Source: Aristolochia californica
Lineage: Eukaryota > Streptophyta > Magnoliopsida > Piperales > Aristolochiaceae
Reading direction: 5' to 3'
Length of the DNA stretch: 64,000 nt
Assembly (NCBI GenBank): GCA_029961685.1
Contig: JARWKL010000001.1
Span: forward strand, 55,268,062-55,332,061
In this document: piece after piece, positions 18,201 to 26,572 of the stretch
Layout of the letters: each line of letters opens with the position of its first letter
How positions within the stretch are numbered: the first letter of the stretch is position 1
Program-made: the position numbers and the translations under genes
Notes under the pieces: generated by a model
Told to the model about the DNA's origin: nothing
Databases searched by the model: none
Seen by the model: the letters and a program-made list of their open reading frames with translations, nothing else

Positions 18201-21170
18201 GTTCCATATTGCCAGAATTCCGCCAGTCGTTTGAATGGATGTCCAATCCAAAGAAGGGGCGGTTCCAAAGCTCGCGAAAATTGTCTAAGGATTGAGCTTC
18301 GGTTTCTTGTAAGAAGACAATTGAAGGTGAAGACCAAGAGAGGAGATCATGTATGGCCAAGTGTTTGTGAATGGCTCCAATTCCATGGACATTCCAAAAG
18401 ATCACGATCATTTCTTCTTCTTTTGATAGGAATTCTATTTTGGGTTTGGAGTTACTCCCGCAAGTTGACCCTGATAGACTACACCGGCTAGATACATCGT
18501 TTAACTCTGTATCTCTTCGTCAAACTTGTGCCTGTCAGATTGGAGAACATTCACCAGTTTGTGAGAGTTCTCGTTGGGCAGGGGAAAAATCAAGCGGCCA
18601 GAGTGGGGATCAACAGGGTATTGGGTAGGTGGATTGCTGGATGCACAGGGGAGAAATTCCTGGTGTGACTTTGCTTCCTTCTTCGTTGATAGGTGCCAAG
18701 AGTAGTGGGGTTTGTAAGTAACACCTTCCGCCTTGTTAGTTGTTTTTCTTGTTTTATTTTTCTTTTTATGAAAATGGTAAGAATTACATTAAGGTAGAGA
18801 AATGTTTTTTTGTTATTTTGGTGCTAGTTTAATTGCTGGCACTTCCCCCTTGTTAGTTGAAACTTAAACTTTTCCTCTTCCTCTCCTTCTCCATTGATTG
18901 GTTTTTCTTTGTTTTTAGTTTTGTACACTAAAGCTTCACATTCTCAAAATAATATACAAATATGTATGTATGTATGCATATAAATATAACAAAGACACAT
19001 AACAACAACACAAAAAATAACCAAAAATATTTCGTTGTGGTAAAAAGAATAATTAAAATGATTGTTGTAGTAATTATAAACTGGTAGGTTGAGATTACTA
19101 CAAGGCCCTATCCCAAAATGACTTGTCGACTTAGGAAACCTCTTTTCCAACTAATAAACTCAAGATCTTTGTACTCACTAATCCATGTGGGACTATTCCT
19201 TAATAATATAGTTATCTAATTGTAATAGAGTTAGCTCATGTAGGAATTTTTGAAATTACAAAATTTGTGTATATATGCTAGAAATAGACTATTATAAAAA
19301 TGTACAAAAGTGAGACCAACATAGGATGAAAACCTGCCTGGCCCACCAGTCCCAGACGCTTCAACATTGATGAAAGCTCCCACTGAATCCTTCCATCTAT
19401 GTGACTTCATAAATCCATGTGAACCCTAAACAGCAGATGCCATCCAACAATTCAAAGGTTGTGAGGTAATATTCAATTAAGAGAGCAGTTAGAGGATAAT
19501 TCGCTGCATGAACCCTTTTTTAGTGGCTGACTCATGCCATCTACAAGTGTTGAAAAACAAGATAACCAGAACAGAGTTATAGAAGCAGCAAATTACAGTT
19601 TTAGAAGTGGATATAAAAACCTTCCAGTGAACTCAAAGAAGATAGTTCTACTACGATCATGTTAGCTATTAGACCCCCAACTGTCCTTTTCTTTTTGACT
19701 GACCCCATTATATCAGTTACTTTGACTCACTTAGCCAACCATAGTTTTTGAAATTGTTGTTTTTTTTTTACACTGATGCATTACATATTTAGAAGTTTTT
19801 TCCTTTTTAGGTTTTGTCTATCAATTGAAAACCAAATGTTGTGCTAATGACATCCTCTAGTGAATTTAGCACAAATTAGACAGAAGGATAGATGAGATAC
19901 TTGAAATTCGGTACTCAACATCAATGCCACTATATATATAATCGGGAGTTATTCAAAGGATGAGAACTTTATCACCTTTGCTTTTTAAGAATGGAAAACT
20001 TATTTTAGAGGTCAAGATTTATACAAGAAGCTAAAGTTGATTACCAGGTTTTTACCAGAAGAAAGAGCTCTTCAGCTCCATTAAAGAGAAATATAATTGG
20101 CTGAGGTGGAATCCAACTGGAATCAACCACAAGACGTGCTAATTCAAGCATTGATGCTGAAGAACAAAAAAAGGGAGAGACAGAGAGAGGAAGATTATAA
20201 AGACAAGAAAATAAGCAAAATATAGAAAACTAGATGAGAAAATGAAAACAAGCCTAGGCGCCCACCAACACATGAAGCGCAATCACCAGCACCAGGAGAT
20301 CCTAGTGGACTATCAAAATGTCCATTCACTAAGACGGATGTATCTGTATCCTGTGAATCTGCAGATGAAATCCTGTAATGGCAACAAATAACAGTTCCAG
20401 TAAAGGCCTTTTAATTATATAGTGACCAGCAACGATAAACAAATAAAGCTTAAAAGGCGTGAGCTACACATCACTTTTTCTAATTCCACTAACTAATGAT
20501 ATGATAGATAAACAGTGAGACTCGCCAGCTAAATGAACAGTTGTTAAAATTATTTATTAGAAATAGACCTCACGACAAGATTAATGTGATCTCTGTACGC
20601 AAAGGTTAAGCGATGACCCAAAAACACCATGCTGAAAGTACCCTCAACGAGGGCCTCCTCAATCTCAATTCTGCGTCGTAAAACACAAAAAGTCAGCTGA
20701 ATTGTTGAGAGCACTCTCAGTTAAGAACCGATTTCAAAAGCCAAAAACTCAGTTGATCCTTCCTGATCAATTAATTATCAGTTATCAGTACTTCTTATCG
20801 GTTCCAGTTCGCTCAGCCAGGATTTCCATTTCTTTCTTCAAGTAATAAGCAGCTTCCTTCAGACCCGGCTGCCCTTCCTAATAAACGAAAAATCAAAAGA
20901 CGTTACTAACAGAAAGGACCCAAATTGCCAATCCGGAGGTCCAAGCAGAGCACTCACTTGACGACCACCTATTTCTTCCGCCAACTTTCGTACGTGTTCC
21001 ATAGCTCTTCCCTCCGAGAATTGATCGGAAGGCGCCTCAGTCCCCAACGGCGTGATATGCTTCATGTGCGTGATCCAGTACGCAACACCTGACATAATCC
21101 CATATAGAATTGCAAGGCAGAACAAACATTTGAAGCCCGAGGCGTCTCTGGAGCTCAACCAAGACGCCAT
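215..21170 (-). CDS. ERMP1: Endoplasmic reticulum metallopeptidase 1-like (M28 family), 3' end beyond window
   Basis: Predicted ER-membrane Zn-dependent M28 exopeptidase. Ten exons join in frame (complement): 20958-21170, 20792-20877, 20569-20670, 20266-20372, 20056-20156, 19338-19425, 6660-6748, 1590-1729, 1323-1482, 215-347, giving about 406 residues before the window ends; plant homologues are roughly twice this length. The start is the ATG at 21170 (MASWLSSRD). A membrane segment follows at about residues 13-36. Zinc and catalytic motifs are all present: GHFDSP (about 146), GAGD (about 155), GAEE (about 197), PGDTDY (about 268) and FYHT (about 291). Exon 10 begins the multi-membrane C-terminal half ([10 protein letters not shown]). 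Splice phases agree at every junction and the order matches Arabidopsis At5g20660-type proteins as I remember them. Introns 6 and 7 are swollen by retrotransposons. Intron 6 uses a GC donor. No disabling change was seen in the exons. Confidence 0.9.
785..1276 (+). mobile_element. 5'-truncated LINE remnant (RNase H end and poly-A)
   Basis: Lies in ERMP1 intron 9. A short reading frame near 900-1088 resembles the C-terminal RNase H of plant L1-type LINEs (an acidic residue followed by VVVISWF, then a region like the conserved PW..). It is followed by a T/A-rich 3' end and an A run at about 1266-1276. The copy is degenerate and its left boundary is uncertain. Confidence 0.5.
2320..2700 (+). mobile_element. 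Possible LINE zinc-binding RT relic
   Basis: Within ERMP1 intron 7, broken frames read [11 protein letters not shown] followed by LGVYSWRG. This resembles the zf-RVT segment of plant LINEs (HCPF..W ... LWLERN). No long frame survives. It may be a chance similarity. Confidence 0.35.
2876..2938 (+). mobile_element. Micro poly-A insertion with 15-bp target-site duplication
   Basis: The 15-mer tgtttcctagtgctt occurs at 2876-2890 and again at 2924-2938. Between them lie only about 33 bases, cctttacccac plus an A run of about 16. This is the structure of an extremely 5'-truncated target-primed reverse transcription event. Confidence 0.65.
3152..3323 (+). mobile_element. Truncated LINE copy a with 13-bp TSD
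   Basis: Body about 3165-3310: the last codons of a LINE RNase H domain ([19 protein letters not shown]), a 3'UTR and an A run at about 3294-3304. The direct repeat atattatagtagg flanks it at 3152-3164 and 3311-3323. It is the same family as the longer copy next to it. Confidence 0.8.
3316..5094 (+). mobile_element. Truncated LINE copy b: RT C-terminus, zf-RVT and RNase H
   Basis: L1-type non-LTR retrotransposon 3' part, body 3325-5085, with a 9-bp TSD (atagtaggc at 3316-3324 and 5086-5094). From 3347 it encodes the end of the reverse transcriptase ([17 protein letters not shown]) with frame breaks at about 3600-3800. A 430-residue frame (3741-5033) then holds the zinc-binding domain (CLLCG.C ... 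HLHC) and a complete-looking RNase H with its acidic set: FDGSA, the E of TEVSAL, EEDSK and SANSLAD. A 3'UTR and A-rich tail follow. The endonuclease and most of the RT are missing (5' truncation), so it cannot move by itself. It sits in ERMP1 intron 7, antisense to the gene. Confidence 0.9.
5095..6659. other. ERMP1 intron 7 remainder, no gene seen
   Basis: AT-moderate intronic DNA with no supported reading frame or RNA gene. There is a short gtgttt-type repeat near 5900-5920 and A-rich runs near 6570-6615. It could be old repeat sequence that I cannot classify. Confidence 0.4.
7135..7849 (+). mobile_element. Truncated LINE copy c (RNase H) with 16-bp TSD
   Basis: Body 7151-7833. It carries a complete RNase H frame at 7272-7775 ([16 protein letters not shown], then [14 protein letters not shown], then [10 protein letters not shown]) and ends in an A run. 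The TSD aagtgtttcaataaag lies at 7135-7150 and 7834-7849. The RNase H acidic residues look intact. It is in ERMP1 intron 6. Confidence 0.88.
7843..8057 (+). mobile_element. Very short LINE copy d with 24-bp TSD
   Basis: Body 7867-8033: only the final RNase H codons ([16 protein letters not shown]), the 3'UTR and an A run. The TSD starts aataaagaggtactag and lies at 7843-7866 and 8034-8057. Its left TSD overlaps the right TSD of the preceding LINE copy, so it landed after that copy. Confidence 0.88.
8157..8448 (-). repeat. 3' LTR of the minus-strand copia element in ERMP1 intron 6
   Basis: About 292 bp, bounded by TGTGAAAAATC and GATTTTCTCACA (imperfect inverted ends). It is followed immediately by a polypurine tract read on the minus strand (plus-strand ctcccccttaag at 8448-8460) and then by copia RNase H sequence. 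No matching 5' LTR was found at the other end. Confidence 0.7.
8780..9784 (-). mobile_element. Truncated LINE copy e inserted in copia RNase H
   Basis: Body 8798-9766 in minus orientation, with the poly-A tail read as T's at 8793-8809. It carries the zf-RVT region ([17 protein letters not shown]) and a damaged RNase H. The TSD begins gacttgtattYtgctttt, at 8780-8797 and 9767-9784, with one mismatch. It splits the copia RNase H codons ARSNAEAEY. Confidence 0.88.
10706..11132 (-). repeat. 3' LTR of the gene-carrying element
   Basis: 427 bp, nearly identical to 14569-14995. On the minus strand it is preceded by the purine-rich stretch AAGGGGGGTGTAA (plus coordinates about 11133-11145), a typical polypurine tract. 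Confidence 0.93.
11133..11380 (-). other. 3' interior of gene-carrying element
   Basis: Purine tract next to the LTR, a T run on the plus strand at about 11248-11266 and no recognisable coding sequence. It may hold the 3' end of a captured cDNA (the T run would be a poly-A on the sense strand). Confidence 0.4.
11430..11968 (-). pseudogene. Captured enolase fragment
   Basis: About 175 residues match the plant enolase barrel: [43 protein letters not shown] and TGWGVIT. After a frameshift near 11551 it reads [19 protein letters not shown] and [13 protein letters not shown]. Active-site positions are lost: the metal ligand Glu of SIEDP is Ala (SIADR), and the catalytic Lys of GQIKTGAP is Arg. 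It is fused in frame to the PFK piece at the shared GY.G motif. No introns are seen. Confidence 0.87.
11960..12406 (-). pseudogene. Captured ATP-dependent phosphofructokinase fragment
   Basis: About 147 residues align with the C-terminal half of plant [62 protein letters not shown] and HGAITGY. No intron interrupts it, which suggests capture from cDNA. Many conserved positions are altered. It lies in a 368-codon open frame (12487-11381) that continues into enolase sequence without a stop. Confidence 0.85.
12790..13090 (-). pseudogene. Captured acyl-CoA oxidase fragment
   Basis: About 90 residues match the central domain of plant peroxisomal acyl-CoA oxidases (ACX1-like): GKVSTH, then an ITDGQ-like segment, GFLVQ, SLPG, and after a frameshift [15 protein letters not shown] and [10 protein letters not shown], then KQLIYG. 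The frame changes at about 12955, where one base seems to be missing in the stretch equivalent to DIGMKFGNGA. The usual RSLEDH-type codons before SLPG are deleted. No catalytic capacity is possible from this piece. The identification comes from motifs held in memory. Confidence 0.8.
13100..14568 (-). other. Unassigned 5' interior of the gene-carrying LTR element
   Basis: A 457-codon frame (14695-13322) starts inside the 5' LTR and runs through the PBS. It includes [20 protein letters not shown], an Arg-rich stretch and a C-terminal aromatic-rich stretch. A second frame (13365-12868) starts [20 protein letters not shown] before the acyl-CoA oxidase part. I recognise no domain. The GC-rich portion at about 13770-14090 may be a further captured exon in either orientation. 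The lack of stops could reflect base composition. Confidence 0.4.
14555..14566 (-). other. Primer-binding site, initiator tRNA-Met type
   Basis: Minus-strand TGGTATCAGAGC, two bases inside the 5' LTR. It matches the common plant PBS complementary to the 3' end of initiator methionine tRNA and fixes the element's orientation. Confidence 0.9.
14569..14995 (-). repeat. 5' LTR of the gene-carrying element
   Basis: 427 bp, TGTTA...TAACA. On the minus strand the LTR is followed two bases later by the primer-binding site. Confidence 0.93.
16364..16415 (-). mobile_element. Second micro poly-A insertion, inside copia
   Basis: The 16-mer aacaaagcagMcattt occurs at 16364-16379 and 16400-16415 with one mismatch. 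They are separated by only ttcattt plus an A run. It interrupts the copia coding sequence and has the form of a tiny target-primed insertion. Confidence 0.6.
17520..18660 (-). mobile_element. LINE 5' part (endonuclease), 3' part deleted
   Basis: Minus-strand apurinic-like endonuclease of an L1-type [14 protein letters not shown] start near 18411, FLQETEA, then [37 protein letters not shown] and [11 protein letters not shown], with frameshifts between. Upstream (to about 18660) is probably the LINE leader or ORF1 end. The sequence stops abruptly at about 17520, where copia integrase begins, so the RT and 3' end are gone. LINE copies normally lose their 5' end, so a later deletion is likely. 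Confidence 0.75.
18661..19330. other. ERMP1 intron 6, donor-side sequence
   Basis: AT-rich intron DNA with a short tatg-type microsatellite near 18960-18985. No gene or complete repeat recognised. Confidence 0.4.
19331..19338 (-). other. Non-canonical GC splice donor of ERMP1 intron 6
   Basis: On the minus strand exon 6 ends CCAG at 19338 and is followed by GCAGGT. Only a GC donor at 19337-19336 keeps the frame into exon 7 (G joined to AT gives Asp of DLVCQSGPG). The GT four bases further on would shift the frame. The acceptor is a normal AG at 6750-6749. Confidence 0.65.
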
Positions 21171-21861
21171 TTCCGGCCTCTATACTCGACAACGGAATAT
21201 CGACCGACTCAAGAAGCACAATAAGTCCGATACGAAGTATACAACCAAAGTTTTAAAGGGGCGGAGTGAATGAAGAGACCTTGAGTCTCTGGTAAGAATG
21301 ATGAAGAGACCTTGATCGAAGAAAACTTGAAGAAGACGAGAACGGTGTTAGGTCTTGATTAGAATTAAATAACGGATTAGTTTACGCCGTTAGAGGTGTG
21401 ATCCTGATCCTCGTCTATTGCGGGCGTCTCTGTTGACAATTTAAATTAAGGAATCTCTGCATCACGTCTTGTTTTTGCCTCCTCTCGACAATTTTGAGGT
21501 TCTCAGAGTTGAGACTTCAGACTCTGGATGGGGGAAGCCAGGCCACATCCCCGGCGCAGGTGGAACCACTCTTGCCTGTCACATTGTGTACGGGTCTAAC
21601 CACTACCCGCTACTATTTCCGAGACTACAAAATATTGAACATATATTGATAACCCTACTCTTGTCGTCCAAATTAGCTCTAAGTATCAGAAAATTTCTAC
21701 AATGCGTCTATGAACTATTATCAATTCTAATGGAACCTATGCAATGATAAAAAATACAATGTTATATTGGTAAATATTTATTACTCATAATAATGCTACT
21801 ATGGTTTGTACTTAGAGAAAGTGAAATTTTCAGGCAACGTTAGTTTGTTTATAATATAGTA
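21171..21861. promoter_or_regulatory. ERMP1 upstream region
   Basis: About 0.7 kb between the ERMP1 start codon and a LINE relic. It should contain the ERMP1 promoter and 5'UTR by position. I could not fix a transcription start or a TATA box. No open gene seen. Confidence 0.4.
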
Positions 21862-22245
21862 GATAATTATAGTGTAGCATTTTTTATTTTTTTATAAAGA
21901 TGTATTAATAAAATTGAAGAAAATTACAAAGTTTGAAGGAGCATTTCCTTACAACCAATGATTGTAGGTAGCTCCCTGCCTAACAAGTACATCTGTCGCT
22001 GAATTCGTGGGTCCAACAACAAGAAATAATTAAGGTAATATCTAAAATTTTCTTAAATGTATCCTAATGTCTCCACGGAGGAGAAGACACTTTCTCACAC
22101 CAACCAATCACCACTTTTGAATACCCTTCAACTTGGAGGGGCCCACTGCATCTTTCTTTGAAAAACACGAAGACCGGAAAGGAGAACCTATAACTCAGCA
22201 TTCGTAGAATAAAAATACCTAGGGGGGATAATTATAGTGTAGCAT
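21862..22245 (-). mobile_element. Truncated LINE copy with 19-bp TSD
   Basis: Body 21881-22226, minus orientation, T run at its left end. A degenerate RNase H tail is readable (VEGYSKVVIGWCEK, SSPPWRH). The direct repeat gataattatagtgtagcat lies at 21862-21880 and 22227-22245, exact over 19 bases. Confidence 0.85.
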
Positions 22246-23514
22246 AGTACATGTCTACTAAAATAGGTTTAGAGAAGTTTGGGTTGGTTTTATTTTTTGA
22301 AACTAAAATGGATTCAAGTGAGAGTGAATTGAACATAAGGGCATTTTTGTTCGAATACCGACAATCGTAATATTGAGAAATTCATCAATACATTATTAAA
22401 TTTTTTTCAAGTATTGAATATACCGATGAATATTTGTCGATTGCACCCAAAATCTGATTTTGGAGTCAAAAGGGTGGGTTGAAGGGTCTCTTGATATCTA
22501 TAAAATATAGAACAAAAGATTCCAATGAAGTAACAACAACTTGATGAAAACAAAATTAGGGATAGGATGAGATATGAATTGGTTTTGAATAGAAAAAGAA
22601 AATTCCTTGCAAATAGCAATTGGCTAATTATAATAATGAAGACCAAAAACAATTGAGAATAACTGAGAAACAATTAGCCAATTAATTTCGCAAGCATGTT
22701 TACAGACCAGCCAACTCACTAATAGTTGAGAATAACTGAGAAACAAAATTATAACAAAGTTCTTCACATGGATTTCTTCTGTTTGAATGGCATTTCTAAA
22801 ATGGTGTCTATTATTCATTTTGCTGCTTTCTGATAACCTCATTTATTCCTTAATTAAAAAAAATGATTCAAATTTACATTAGACAGATCATAAAGATAGG
22901 CATCCAAAGAAGCTGTTTTTTTCCCAAATTACCCAAAACTTTAATCTTGTATCTGTGTAAAACTTCTGTCTCATCCCAACACAACATTTTTTGACCAAAA
23001 CAAACATTGGAATAACTCATCTCAAGCACCCAAAAGAAAATTAAATAAAAAAGGCGAATTGCACAAGATCAATAAATAAAGCTTAAAAGAAAAAAAAATT
23101 ATGATAGACTCTCAAAAAGCATAAATTCAAGAGAAAGTACTCCACATTAAAATTACGAAGATAAGGAACAAAACTGCAAAAATAATCACTTATCCTTTCC
23201 TATTACTCTGACCATGTGAGAAAGGGTTTCAAGGCAGCATTGGCAGCTACATCAAATACCTGAAGACTGTGTAACAGCAAGATAAAAAAGACTAGAAGAG
23301 AAGCTCCTTGTCAAAAGATCAAAAATCAATGGGGTAAAATTTAACGAAACTAAATATACAAGTAAATATGACTTCCTTGTCGACACATTTCCCATCAAGT
23401 ACTTAAAAACTCATATATCATCATATAAACCAAAAGAAGATGACATATGAAGCATTCAGGAGCAATTACAGGAAAACAGTGTTAATGTCAGTGAAGAGCC
23501 TACAAATTCCCTGA
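22246..23514. other. Intergenic DNA downstream of SNF12 homologue
   Basis: AT-rich. The right end must contain the SNF12 3'UTR. No other gene, RNA or repeat with clear borders seen. Confidence 0.4.
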
Positions 23515-25179
23515 TTATGTGCTTCCAGGAGCATCATTTCCTCCAGCTGGCTTGCGGTTTAGATAGCGAATAACAGCATCCTCAACCCTATTGTGTAATC
23601 AAAGATAAAGAAACTCCATGAGAAAAACAATTGATAACCAATACTTGCAGCAAATAACAAGAAAACAACAGGAAACTTACCATGGTTGGTTGTAGAAATC
23701 TGATCGACGCTCTTTTTCTGCATTTCGACTGGCTTCACCAGCAACAAGTCTCAGATCCCGGCTTTGTGATGCAATCAAGGCATTAATGAACTCAACAGGA
23801 GACTGACTAAAACCTAGAAAGAATGCCCTTCTCTTACGATGCTCATGAATCTTCTTTATAGCAGCACAGATTGCTTCATCACATGCAACAATCTCTTTAT
23901 GTTTCTCCGTATTTGCCAAGAAAGCTGACATTTCTCTCTGTATAGGGAAGGGAATATCAACTACTACATCATAGCACGCATTTGCAGCTGGCTGATTTCC
24001 CGAAAGTTTAATCCTGTGCTCCAAATGGATGGGTTGGGGAGGAGAAAGATGGGAAGAGATCTTTTGTGAAACCAAGGAAAATTTCATTTTTTCTTCTCCA
24101 AAAACTTTCCGGAGAGGCTGATCACATGCAAAATATGACGGGTCGCTAGGATTTTGCAGCTTTTTTGCCTTCACATAATGCCAAATCGCAGCTATGATTC
24201 TCGGGCGTGTGTCAACCTCAATGCCAAGAACTTCCATCAAAGGTGGAGATAGTTTAAACTTCTCAGGCACATAATTCATCTCCAGCCTTACATTTGCAAC
24301 AAATTCCTTATCTCCCTTTCTCTTAATCTCAAAACCTTCATGAAGGGCTGGCGAGCGAGCATGTTCCCAAAGAATTGTTGGGTTATCAGGATACAACATA
24401 GGATCAAGTGTGATAGTTATTCTTTTAAAGAAAGATGAGAACTTTGGATATGATGGGCTTGGTTTTGGTATTCCACCAGCTGCATCTGCATCCACAGCAT
24501 CTTCTAAAATTTTTCCAATTATCTTAAGAGACCATGAAGGGGGTTCCAGGTTTGGTTTTTCTGGGATGTTTCGAGTTTGGTTGGCATAAGTGTTAAAAAC
24601 ATAAATCCGGAGAGTTTTCTGGATACAAGGAGGATTTTTTAGGGACTCTTGGATGTCAATTTTCTTCCTAGACAAAGCTGCATCAACCCGGGCCTCAAAG
24701 TCAACCAACTGAGTGTAAAGAGCAGATTCGGGTAAAAGTGCTGCAACTCGGTCTGGGAGCTGTTTCTCAGGAAGTTTTTGCTTTTTTCTGCGAGCTGCTG
24801 GAGTGAGTTCTGTAGTCCTGAACGGAGGTGGGGCATTGACTGCAGTGGTACCTGGGGGTCTAGCTGGAGGTTTCTGGGAAGCCCGCTTAGCGTTGGCTGT
24901 GCCAGGAGTAGATAAGGAAGGCGAAGATGCTAGCCCAGCGTTTTGGTTGTGGCTGAGTGCCTGCGCTTGGGCTTGCATCTGTGCCTGGTATTGGGCTTGA
25001 ACTTGGAGTGAAGACTGAAACTGGTTTTGGAAGTGAGAAGCTCCGGGCGTTTGGCTTTGAGATGGAGGACGAAGGTGAGAGAGCTGATTCATCGTCATAG
25101 CTGAAGGTACCATGGCCGGATTTCCTAGAGGAGATGGGACCGCTGGATTTCTCGGTTGGTTGTTGTTATTTGCTGCCAT
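23515..25179 (-). CDS. CHC1: SWI/SNF complex subunit SNF12/BAF60 homologue (SWIB domain)
   Basis: Accessory subunit of SWI/SNF chromatin-remodelling complexes in the nucleus, equivalent to Swp73/BAF60 and Arabidopsis CHC1 (At5g14170). Exons (complement) 23681-25179 and 23587-23515, 523 residues, with the second exon encoding [16 protein letters not shown] and the stop. Residues 1-130 are Gln/Asn/Pro/Ser-rich and disordered-looking. A basic patch RRKKQK lies at about 130. A conserved block ([16 protein letters not shown]) is at about 154-170. The SWIB domain spans about 305-382 ([37 protein letters not shown]). The C-terminus is helical ([15 protein letters not shown]). Length and order match plant homologues. 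The ATG is the first in frame after a 5'UTR intron. The gene is free of transposon insertions. Confidence 0.95.
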
Positions 25180-25199
25180 TATTTATTGGAGAGACTAGT

Positions 25200-25625
25200 C
25201 TAGAAAATAAACCATAGATTACATATCATATCCTAAACGCGCAACCCATCACACGGAAGGCTTTCAAAGAATCAAAACAAAAGGTTTAATTACAACCGCA
25301 GCCGACGTAAAGATCCAAAAAAATACAGGAAACCGACCACTTCAAACAAATTAGGGCAACAATGGGGAACAGAGCTTCACCTCGACAAAACCCTAATCCT
25401 GACAGCACAATAAAACCGAAAACCACAATTTGAGTTACGATATATCCTAGAAAATGCGAAAACGACTAATTTTGCTGCCTGGCGAAACAAATCACAGAAG
25501 CTTGGTTCTTGCACAAACAAGGAAAGGAACGATTTGCTCTATACAAGCACGCAATGTGCTCAAAATAATTCAATCAGTCTAACACAACGACTGAACAATT
25601 TGAGAATGAGTGGGAAGAGACTTAC
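25200..25625 (-). other. 5'UTR intron of the SNF12 homologue
   Basis: Minus strand: donor ACT|GTAAG at 25625 and acceptor TTTTCTAG ending at 25200, 20 bases upstream of the start codon. The 5'UTR exon lies at about 25626-25760. A leader intron this close to the ATG is common in highly expressed plant genes. Confidence 0.6.
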
Positions 25626-26199
25626 AGTTTCTAGTACTGCACTCCCGAGTCCTTAGCTCTTTCCTCCACTCCCTCCTTCCGTCGGATTCAACCTCCTCGA
25701 AATAGCGCGTCTCGGTAAATTTCTCCTCCGAGGGAACTCATATGCGCAGAACCAGAAAACCGTTCAGACAAACCTCCGTTCTGGCCTGTAATTTGTCAAA
25801 ATAGTCTGGCAATATCGATAGAAAATAAGAATTAGCCCTTTTTTCAATGAAAACCCATTAACTTCCTATTAAACTATCTAAAATAAATTTATTAATTTAT
25901 TAAATAAATATATTATTTTCCTAATTTAATTTAATTTTATTAGTAACTACATTTTTTGTTGATATTTATGTTATCATGTCATTTATATATCAGTTAAATT
26001 AAAAAAACTCATCAAAAATTGAAAATTACAACTTAAGGGTGACACGATCTTTTTTTATTTAGTTATCAAAGGTATTTAATGATTTAAGTGTTCATTAAAG
26101 TATTAATTAATTAAAGGCAAGAAATTTTGAATATATTTTTCCAGTTAATTGTTAAAACTTAAGATTTCATGATGTATAATCACAATATACGAGGATTAA

Positions 26200-26572
26200 T
26201 GGGTAAGAAGAAGAAGAGTTGTAGAGAGAAGGTTTTGGGAGAGAAAAGGAAGAGCGACAAATTTGGAGAAAATAGGAGAAAGATTAGGGTAATGGACTTG
26301 TCCAAACCCCTCCCACTTAAGTTGTATTTAGAGATATCAAAAGTACTAATATTACGAAAATACCCTTCACCCTAGTAAGAGTAAATAAAAGACGTAATCA
26401 TAAACTAATTACATCAATACCATCTTTATAAGATCATTCTTTATTTACCATCATGCCACCACTGTGTGGGCATGTGGGCGTTCTCCTCGGTTTGTGGGCT
26501 TGAGCCTATCTTCCACACACTTGGATGTATAGGTCTTCTTTGGTCATGTAGATTTGGGCCCATCTTCCAACA
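26200..26572 (-). repeat. Copia LTR (TGTTGGAAGA family)
   Basis: On the minus strand it begins TGTTGGAAGATGGGCCC after a purine-rich tract, so it is a 3' LTR. It contains gcatgatggtaaataaag and a gatgtaatta block shared with the LTR at 59250-59678. Internal sequence to the right (26573 onward) looks like the tail of copia RNase H but is too decayed to call. Confidence 0.6.

Noticed and set aside
17955..18628. Plus-strand frames of 178 and 85 codons
   Set aside because: They lie antisense to LINE endonuclease sequence and show no domain of their own.
23677..25179. A phage or bacterial SWIB protein transfer
   Set aside because: Full-length plant BAF60 architecture with spliced C-terminal exon and 5'UTR intron.
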